NCBI GenBank assembly: GCA_003225175.1
Contig: QIBA01000046.1
Coordinates: forward strand, 1 to 64,000
Direction of reading: 5' to 3'
DNA from: Acidobacteriota bacterium
GTDB lineage: Bacteria; Acidobacteriota; Terriglobia; Terriglobales; Acidobacteriaceae
DNA: 64,000 nucleotides
How positions within the stretch are numbered: position 1 is the stretch's first letter; each line of letters begins with the position of its first letter. Shown here in pieces: positions 58,352 through 64,000 of this stretch. The notes under the pieces are model-generated. The model did not search any database. It had not been told where the DNA came from and saw nothing but the letters and a program-made list of their open reading frames with translations. The translations under genes and the position numbers were made by a program.

Positions 58352-59149
58352 ATGACAACGACAGCCACATTCAAACCAGGTTCTTTCTGCTGGATGGAAC
58401 TCGGAACTACCGACCAGAAAGCCGCTAAGAAGTTCTACATGCACCTTTTCGGCTGGACCGTCGATGACGCGCCCATGGGGCCAGACGAATTCTATTCAAT
58501 GTTTAAACTCGATGGAAAAGATGCCGCCGCTGCCTACACGCTGCGCAAAGATCAGCGCGAACACGGCGTCCCACCGCATTGGATGATCTACATTGCCTCA
58601 GATAACGTGGACGAATCTGCCCAGCGCGCGAGCGCCTTGGGCGGAAAAGTCATCGCGCAGCCATTTGATGTCATGGACGTCGGGCGGATGGCGGTGGTGC
58701 AGGATCCAACTGGCGCCACGTTCTGCATCTGGCAAGACAAAAGACCCCGTCCCGCGGGCGCCAGAAACACCAACGGCGCATTCTGCTGGGCCGACCTCAA
58801 CACTCCTGACGTAGCACGCGCCAGTGAGTTCTACACCAAGCTGTTCGGATGGAAGCTGGAGAAGGATGAAAAAGATCCTTCCGGCTATCTGCATATCAAA
58901 AATGGTGAGGATTACATCGGTGGAATTCCACCTGCGGAACACAGCAATCCGAATGTTCCGCCGCACTGGCTTCTCTACTTTGAGACCACCAACTGCGATG
59001 CCACTGTCGACAAAGCAAAGCAGACCGGCGCTAATGTGCTTTTCGGTCCGGTTTCAATGGAGAACGTAGGAAGATTTGCAGTGCTCACGGATCCACAGGG
59101 CGCAGCATTCTCAGTATTCCAGAGTGCGCGCAAAGCTAAGGTTGCGTGA
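58352..59149 (+). CDS. VOC-superfamily protein with two glyoxalase-like domains
   Basis: This encodes 265 residues from the ATG at 58352. Two tandem VOC modules are clear: FCWMELGTTDQKAAKKFYMHLFGWTVDDA with GATFCIWQDK, and FCWADLNTPDVARASEFYTKLFGWKLEKD with GAAFSVFQSAR. Each has paired beta-alpha-beta-beta units. Metal-binding residues are poorly conserved (N-terminal E/D in place of His). It is probably a hydroxylase- or dioxygenase-like or binding protein; substrate unknown. A terminator follows. Confidence 0.9.
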   Translation: MTTTATFKPGSFCWMELGTTDQKAAKKFYMHLFGWTVDDAPMGPDEFYSMFKLDGKDAAAAYTLRKDQREHGVPPHWMIYIASDNVDESAQRASALGGKVIAQPFDVMDVGRMAVVQDPTGATFCIWQDKRPRPAGARNTNGAFCWADLNTPDVARASEFYTKLFGWKLEKDEKDPSGYLHIKNGEDYIGGIPPAEHSNPNVPPHWLLYFETTNCDATVDKAKQTGANVLFGPVSMENVGRFAVLTDPQGAAFSVFQSARKAKVA

Positions 59150-59173
59150 GGCGCTAGTTTCAGAATGGGAAGA

Positions 59174-59198
59174 GCGGCCGAAAGGCCGCCCTTTTTTA
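59174..59198 (+). terminator. Intrinsic terminator after the VOC gene
   Basis: gcggcc and ggccgc pair around gaaa, followed by cctttttt. It ends the VOC protein transcript 24 bases after its stop. Confidence 0.85.
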
Positions 59199-59234
59199 TT
59201 TTTGCGCTTGGGCGGGACCTACCTTATCGCTTTT

Positions 59235-59393
59235 ATCCTGAGGCCCTCTTTTGGCCGAAGGATCTCCCGGAATGCTTCACACTTGAGTGGCCTTGGTTTG
59301 GCTTTTGGCCCGAACTCTCGTGAAAAGCCAGGAGGGAGCGATTAAGTCTGAAACATGGCGGGAGGTCCTTCGGCCAAAAGAAGGCCTCAGGAT
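59235..59393. repeat. 159-bp inverted-repeat element with 35-bp arms
   Basis: The arms atcctgaggcc(c/t)tcttttggcc (left, 59235-59269) and the reverse complement at 59359-59393 match with about two mismatches over 35 bases. An 89-base middle separates them. It forms a long hairpin or cruciform between two convergent genes. No ORF or transposase inside. It may be a non-autonomous MITE-like element or a bidirectional termination structure. Confidence 0.85.
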
Positions 59394-59429
59394 CACAAAT
59401 TGTGCTATGCGCTGATTGTGATCGTTGTT

Positions 59430-60260
59430 TTAAGACGGGCTGTCTGCCGAAACTTCCAAGCTACCAGCTTCCGGAGACGCTGCTGCAGCCTGCGTTTCGG
59501 CTGTGACTTTCGCCTTCTTTGTCTTTTTCTTGTCAGGCTCAGGCGGAGGCGGTTCGTGGGCTGGATCGTAAAAAAGGATTCGTCCGCAGCTGTCGCAGGT
59601 CAGGATTTCGGTTCCCGCCTTTATCTCATTCCATTTTTGCGGACGCAGTAGAACGTAACATGCAGTGCAACGCTGTTCACGAGCTTCGGCAAGGGCGGTC
59701 TTGCGAGCTTTGAGAACCCGATCGTAAAGCGATAATAAATCTTCGTTGACGCCAGACCGAAGTCCGCCGCGCTCGCCCTGGAGCTCCTTCAGCCGCGCCT
59801 CATCCTTCGAGGTGAGCGCTCGCGCTTCTTCCTTTTCTCTGTCAACCTGCGCAGACTGGGTTTTCAGTTCCGTTTCCGAAGCTTTCACCTGGCGATCGAA
59901 CAGCTCGCCGCCTTCCATGATCTCGAGGACCTTGTCTTCAGCTTTGCGGATCTCCGCTTGCGCGAATTCGATCTCGTGCATCAGGGCTTTATATTGCTCG
60001 TTGGTTTTTACGTCGAGCGACTGGTCGCGAAATTTGCCGATCTTTTGCTGGTACGACTGGATGTCAGACTCCAGGCTGCGCCGCTTTTGCTCCTGAGATT
60101 TCATCGCGGTCTTTGCCTGTTCGACCTTGGCTTTTGCGTCAGAGAGCTGGTGTTCGATGTCGGCAACTCGTTTGGGAAGCGCGGCCACTTCGGCGGACAG
60201 GCGTCCTATCTCGCGATCTACCTGCTCAAGTTTTATAAGCCTTTCAAGATCGGCATTCAT
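59430..60260 (-). CDS. Coiled-coil protein with C4 zinc ribbon
   Basis: This encodes 276 residues. Residues 1-175 form a long coiled coil (ADLERLIKLEQVDREIGRLSAEVAALPKRVADIEHQL). Then comes a zinc ribbon (RCTACYVLLRP with two Cys, and LTCDSCGRILFY with two Cys) and a Pro/Lys/Ala-rich tail. This is the YbgI/CT398-like zf-RING_7 family with a role near DNA replication or recombination or flagellar systems in other bacteria; here unknown. Confidence 0.9.
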   Translation of the reverse strand: MNADLERLIKLEQVDREIGRLSAEVAALPKRVADIEHQLSDAKAKVEQAKTAMKSQEQKRRSLESDIQSYQQKIGKFRDQSLDVKTNEQYKALMHEIEFAQAEIRKAEDKVLEIMEGGELFDRQVKASETELKTQSAQVDREKEEARALTSKDEARLKELQGERGGLRSGVNEDLLSLYDRVLKARKTALAEAREQRCTACYVLLRPQKWNEIKAGTEILTCDSCGRILFYDPAHEPPPPEPDKKKTKKAKVTAETQAAAASPEAGSLEVSADSPS

Positions 60261-60305
60261 GAATGGATAATTTGATTCTAACAGGCTGGCAGCGGATTCT
60301 GCGAC

Positions 60306-61601
60306 CTAGAACAATGCGTAACGCATGTAGATCAATCCAGCGGCGGCGGTGCCGCCAGCGGCGGCTCCCAGCCAGAAGTTCTGCCAGCGGTTGTTCACCG
60401 TGCGCATGATTCGGCGATCGTTTGAAATCAGCAGGATAAAGATGAGGGTGGGAATCAGGAGCACCCCTGCCAGCACCATCGACCAATAGAGCGCTGTGAC
60501 TGGGTTTATACGCAGAAAATTTGCCCCCGCGGCTAAAAAGACGGCGGCCGAAATCAGAACGTAAAAGCGCTTCGCCTCCCATGGCTTGTCACTCAATCCT
60601 GCCTTCCATCCCACAGCCTGCGCCAGATCGAAGCACATAGACGCCGTCAATACAGGGAGCGCGACCATTCCCGATCCGATAATGCCGATCGCAAAGACAA
60701 TCGCGCCCCAATCTCCGACGGCAGGTCGCAGAGCCTCTGCAGCCTGGCGCGTGGTCATGTCAGGCGCATGATTGAACTGCAGTACAGCGCTGGTGGCCAC
60801 AATAATGGAGCACGCCAGCACAAACGTAACGGCCGTCGAGATGATGGAGTCCGCGCCATGGTGCTCATGATTAGGGTCGCTTCGCGAACTCGTTTGCCAA
60901 ATGATGATGTAAGGCGTAAGGAACGAGCCGAACAACGCCACGATGTTCTCCGCGTACTCGGAGCTCGCCTGCATTCGTGGCACGAAGATGTCGTGCAATA
61001 GCGTGGAAATATGCGGATGCGTGAATATCGCTGCGGCCACGTACAGGTATAACGGCAGTGAAAATAGAACCAGCGCGCGAGTGATCTTCTGATAGTCCTG
61101 GAAGACAAGGATGTACCACACGAAAAACGCAGTGGCTGCAATGAAGAACATGCGCGAGAGTCCGGTAAGAATCGACATCGCGTCGGACACGGCCATGATG
61201 TCCGCAATCACCACAACGAAATTCGTCAGCATGGTGAAGGCGGCGCCTGCGAGTGCGAATCCACGGCCGTAGTGCTCGCGCACCAGATCGAGCAGTCCCA
61301 ATCCAGTCTCAACGCCGATTCGACTTGTGACCGAGAAAATCGCAAGTAGAAATGGAACCACGAGAATAACGACCCAAAGCAGCGAGTGGGCGAAGGCCGC
61401 TCCCGCAATCGTCGCCGTCACAACGGCGGAGGGATCAAGGTTCGCCGAGCCAGTTACTATCCCGGGCCCCAGACGCCAAAAACCCCATCCTTCGCGTGAA
61501 GCGGACTCTGCCGGCGTAGCGATAGGGAACTTCACCACTCGACCGCGGTCGGCGGATGATCCTCGGCGTTTTTTGTTTTCAGGGAATCTTGGGAAGTTCA
61601 C
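60306..61601 (-). CDS. Nramp-superfamily transporter with non-canonical metal site
   Basis: This encodes 431 residues from a GTG at 61601 that overlaps the upstream gene by 23 bases; the frame is open to 61679. Eleven spans are likely. Family motifs: PGIVTGSANLDPSAVVTATIAGAAF (span 1) and GIIGSGMVALPVLTASMCFDLAQ (span 6). Typical MntH has DPGN and MPH in these places; here they read DPSA and VALP, so the Asn, Met and His ligands are not kept. It may move another ion. It sits next to a small membrane protein. Confidence 0.85.
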   Translation of the reverse strand: MNFPRFPENKKRRGSSADRGRVVKFPIATPAESASREGWGFWRLGPGIVTGSANLDPSAVVTATIAGAAFAHSLLWVVILVVPFLLAIFSVTSRIGVETGLGLLDLVREHYGRGFALAGAAFTMLTNFVVVIADIMAVSDAMSILTGLSRMFFIAATAFFVWYILVFQDYQKITRALVLFSLPLYLYVAAAIFTHPHISTLLHDIFVPRMQASSEYAENIVALFGSFLTPYIIIWQTSSRSDPNHEHHGADSIISTAVTFVLACSIIVATSAVLQFNHAPDMTTRQAAEALRPAVGDWGAIVFAIGIIGSGMVALPVLTASMCFDLAQAVGWKAGLSDKPWEAKRFYVLISAAVFLAAGANFLRINPVTALYWSMVLAGVLLIPTLIFILLISNDRRIMRTVNNRWQNFWLGAAAGGTAAAGLIYMRYALF

Positions 61602-61947
61602 TACGTAGGTCTCTCTCGATCTTACGTTCGTGCCAAAGCCGCAGCGGACGGCTATAGGTAATGGCTCCAAATGCGGCAATGGCTGCGAGTAAGAGCGTGT
61701 TGCTGGCCCACAGCAGGATGCGCGCGATCTTAGTATGCGAAATCCGCGTCAGAATGGCGGCGTTCTGAGGCGTGAGAAGCAAAGCTAGCGCGAGCGTCAT
61801 CAGGCCGACACCGGCCAGAAGGCTCGTCACATTCTTCGCCCACTTGCCCTTGGAGTGATACTCGGCAAAGAGCCGAAAACCGTAGACAGTGAGCGCCGCA
61901 ATGAGCACGAAGTTGACGATTACTGCAATTGCCTCGCGAAGGTGCAT
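61579..61947 (-). CDS. Small membrane protein, unknown function
   Basis: This encodes 122 residues from the ATG at 61947; the frame is open to 62070. Three hydrophobic spans (IAVIVNFVLIAALTVYGF, LLAGVGLMTLALALLL, LLWASNTLLLAAIAAFG) and a charged tail (WHERKIERDLRSEL). Translation of the Nramp-like gene appears coupled to it by overlap. Confidence 0.65.
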   Translation of the reverse strand: MHLREAIAVIVNFVLIAALTVYGFRLFAEYHSKGKWAKNVTSLLAGVGLMTLALALLLTPQNAAILTRISHTKIARILLWASNTLLLAAIAAFGAITYSRPLRLWHERKIERDLRSELPKIP

Positions 61948-62106
61948 CTCTGGTTGTTGAGACGCTACGTAGTTATGCGGGGTTGGAATCCAGAGTAGAT
62001 GTTTTCGGCTTAGTACTTTGCTTTGTGCAATTTTGGTAAGAGGCCAAGGTCTACTGCGGGCCTGGTGCACCTGGTTCGAAGAGTTAACTCGAAGATTACT
62101 AACCAG

Positions 62107-63489
62107 TTACTCCCCAGCTACGGTCATTCCTTCAATACGCAAAGTGGGGGCTGCGATTGAGCTACGGAACTCGAGGTCATTTCCGATGGCGGAGACGTTG
62201 CGGAACATTTCTTTCAAGTTACCCGCCACGGTGATCTCTTCCACTGGAAAGCTGAACTCACCATTCTCGATCCATAGGCCGGAGGCCCCGCGAGAGAAAT
62301 CTCCGGTGACCAGGTTCACCCCGAATCCTAAAAACTCGGTCACATATAGGCCGCTGCGAATATCGCGCAAAATGTCCTTCGGGCTTTTGTCACCAGGCTG
62401 CAGATAGAAATTTCCCGAGCCGATACCAGGATTGCCGGTCAGTCCGCGAGCGGCATTACCGGTGGTTTGCAGCTTCAGCTTTCGGGCCGTGTACGTATTC
62501 AGCAGATAACTCTTCAGAACTCCGCGCTCCACGACTACTGTACGGCGCGTGGGCACGCCTTCACCGTCGAACGGAGAAGAGCCGAAGCCCCCAATCATCG
62601 TGCCATCGTCAACGATCGTAATGTTCTCCCCTGCGATCTGCTCTCCCAGCTTACCGGTCAGGTAAGAGGAATGACGATAGATGGCATCCCCGTTCACGGC
62701 GTCGAAGATGTGATCGATCAGGCCGCGCGAGACCATCGGATCGAAGACCACGGGAACCTTCTGCGTGGGGACTTTGCGAGCGCCTACGCGACGCAAAGTG
62801 CGCTCTGCTGCCTTTCGACCAACGGATTCAGGCGATTCCAGTTTCTGCAGAGTGCGGCAGGCCGAGTACCAGTAGTCGCGCTGCATGGCTGAGCCTTCCG
62901 CCTGTGCGATGGGAACCGCAGAGACCGAGCAGTACGAGCGGCGATAATCACCAACAAATCCCAGCGAGTTAGCCAGGACCTTGTACCCCGTGGCCGCGTC
63001 GAAAGAACCACCGTCGGAATTCGTGATGCGGGGATCGGCCGCCATTGCCGCCGCCTCTGCGCGACGCGCGTAGTCAATCCTGTCGGCGGCCGAGAGCGAG
63101 TAGACATCGTCGTAATAAAGATCCAGGTCCTGCTTGAGCGATCCTAGAGCAGCTGCATCGGGTAAGCCGGCGATCGGATCTTCGGAAGTCGCTCGCGCCA
63201 GCGTCATCGCGCTCGAGACTAGGCGCTCAACTCCTTCGTGGGAAAAGTCGCTGGTATGAGTTGCGGCAGCGCGCGCGCCCACAAATACTCGCAATCCCAG
63301 CGCTCGCGCGCCGGACTCCTTAAGGGTTTCAACTTCACCCAGCCGAACCAGCGTCGAGAACTCATTACCATCGCGCGCAATGGCGTCGGCTGAAGTAGCT
63401 CCCGATTTCATCGCGCGTTCCACTACTTCAACTGCGATCTCCTTGAGTCCTGCTCCGAGTTCGATTCTTTCCTGAGTTTCAATTGGCAT
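62107..63489 (-). CDS. pmbA: TldE/PmbA metalloprotease subunit
   Basis: This encodes 460 residues. Typical elements are VVERAMKSGATSADAIARDGNEFSTLVRLGEVETLKESGARALGLRVFVG, a central DPMVSRGLIDHIFDAVNGDA, FDGEGVPTRRTVVVERGVLKSYLLNTYTARKL and SGLWIENGEFSFPVEEITVAGNLKEMF. It pairs with TldD to form the heterodimeric peptidase that processes small peptides such as antitoxin or RiPP-like substrates. The tldD gene lies directly upstream in the same direction. Confidence 0.94.
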   Translation of the reverse strand: MPIETQERIELGAGLKEIAVEVVERAMKSGATSADAIARDGNEFSTLVRLGEVETLKESGARALGLRVFVGARAAATHTSDFSHEGVERLVSSAMTLARATSEDPIAGLPDAAALGSLKQDLDLYYDDVYSLSAADRIDYARRAEAAAMAADPRITNSDGGSFDAATGYKVLANSLGFVGDYRRSYCSVSAVPIAQAEGSAMQRDYWYSACRTLQKLESPESVGRKAAERTLRRVGARKVPTQKVPVVFDPMVSRGLIDHIFDAVNGDAIYRHSSYLTGKLGEQIAGENITIVDDGTMIGGFGSSPFDGEGVPTRRTVVVERGVLKSYLLNTYTARKLKLQTTGNAARGLTGNPGIGSGNFYLQPGDKSPKDILRDIRSGLYVTEFLGFGVNLVTGDFSRGASGLWIENGEFSFPVEEITVAGNLKEMFRNVSAIGNDLEFRSSIAAPTLRIEGMTVAGE

Positions 63490-63692
63490 TAAGTTTTAAT
63501 CGCATCTAATACAACGGCCACTAGTGCGTTTTTGTTCCATATTGGAATATCGTGTTGAGCTCTCACCGAAAAGCGCGACCCACCAGCCGCGCAGCAAGAG
63601 TGCCGCGCCCACGGCGCTCAATTTGTTTTTTCAGACCCCCAGGGCTTACGCCGCGGGACTACGAGAATGCCGCGCTCCGGCTTTGCAGAAGA
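63490..63692. other. Short spacer between tldD and pmbA genes
   Basis: No gene recognised in 203 bases. It may hold a promoter for pmbA. A ttgttttttc stretch near 63622 is the only low-complexity feature. Confidence 0.4.
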
Positions 63693-64000
63693 TTATCCCG
63701 TTCCTCCGACCGTCAACCGATCCACCTTGATCGTGGGCATTCCTACGCCCACCGGCACGGACTGTCCGTCCTTGCCACACGTGCCCACACCTTCATCGAG
63801 CTGAAGATCATTGCCCACCATGGAAACGCGTGTAAGCACATCCGGACCGTTGCCGATCAGCGTGGCATTCTTTACCGGTGTGGTGATCTCGCCATCTTCG
63901 ATCAGATACGCCTCGGAAGTTGAGAATACGAACTTACCGTTCGTGATATCCACTTGACCACCACCGAAATTCACGGCGAAGAGCCCGCGCTTTACTGACT
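63693..64000 (-). CDS. tldD: TldD metalloprotease subunit, C-terminal part only
   Basis: This is the last 101 codons, open to the right edge (the first visible residues are [17 protein letters not shown]). It matches the TldD C-terminus: [44 protein letters not shown] and [33 protein letters not shown]. The zinc-binding HExxxH part would be outside the window. It forms the TldD/TldE peptidase with the downstream pmbA product. Confidence 0.93.
   Translation of the reverse strand, partial: SVKRGLFAVNFGGGQVDITNGKFVFSTSEAYLIEDGEITTPVKNATLIGNGPDVLTRVSMVGNDLQLDEGVGTCGKDGQSVPVGVGMPTIKVDRLTVGGTG

Overview
The window looks like a chromosomal piece of an Acidobacteriota (Terriglobia, Koribacter-like) genome. 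Markers are a VWFA-related protein of the acidobacterial type, a carboxypeptidase-regulatory-domain TonB receptor, a sortilin-like BNR propeller, CRTAC1/UnbV and giant TPR proteins, a zinc-ribbon serine/threonine kinase, moderately high GC, and many secreted proteins with short Ala-Gln signal-peptide ends. No phage, IS element or CRISPR array was seen.

Layout. 1-8.8 kb: DUF2207 membrane protein (cut by the left edge), a secreted protein, a double-module NicO metal transporter, and a quinol:fumarate reductase operon frdABCD with a trailing TPR gene. 8.8-22.6 kb: repeat-rich spacer, TonB-type receptor, LysR/GNAT divergent pair, 1058-aa BNR protein, kinase, triple-repeat secreted protein. 23-31 kb: cupin, DUF255 thioredoxin-like protein, lipoprotein cytochrome c, then a bufferin-type RiPP metallophore cluster (bufA precursor, MNIO enzyme bufB, DUF2063 partner bufC, DoxX), a zincin-like protein and a YdeI-type protein. 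31.3-41.2 kb: a receiver protein, tRNA-Ser(UGA), secreted proteins, a decayed uxuA remnant, an integral-membrane glycosyltransferase, a lipoprotein/histidine kinase/NarL-type regulator operon, TlpA, a beta-barrel protein and a receiver-Fis regulator. 41.2-43.5 kb: a 2.3-kb stretch without any credible gene. 43.5-64 kb: S4 protein, beta-barrel protein, Tat-exported glycosidase-like protein, CRTAC1/TPR pair, DUF1059, M28 peptidase, VWFA protein, thiE, VOC protein, zinc-ribbon coiled-coil protein, Nramp-like transporter and the TldD/TldE pair (TldD cut by the right edge).

The strongest unexplained signal is at about 41,540-43,056 on the + strand. It reads as one giant structured non-coding RNA of about 1.5 kb. 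At least 15 hairpins carry GNRA tetraloops, all in + orientation. The octamer GGCGNRAG occurs 11 times. A perfect 12-bp helix joins 41551-41562 to 42999-43010 and closes the whole element, and a 14-bp hairpin follows directly. It resembles the ornate large RNAs (OLE, GOLLD, ROOL) in style, but I cannot assign it to any of them. The second system worth attention is the bufferin cluster. Its precursor has six almost evenly spaced cysteines in two copies of a 13-residue unit, and a hairpin lies between the precursor and enzyme genes.
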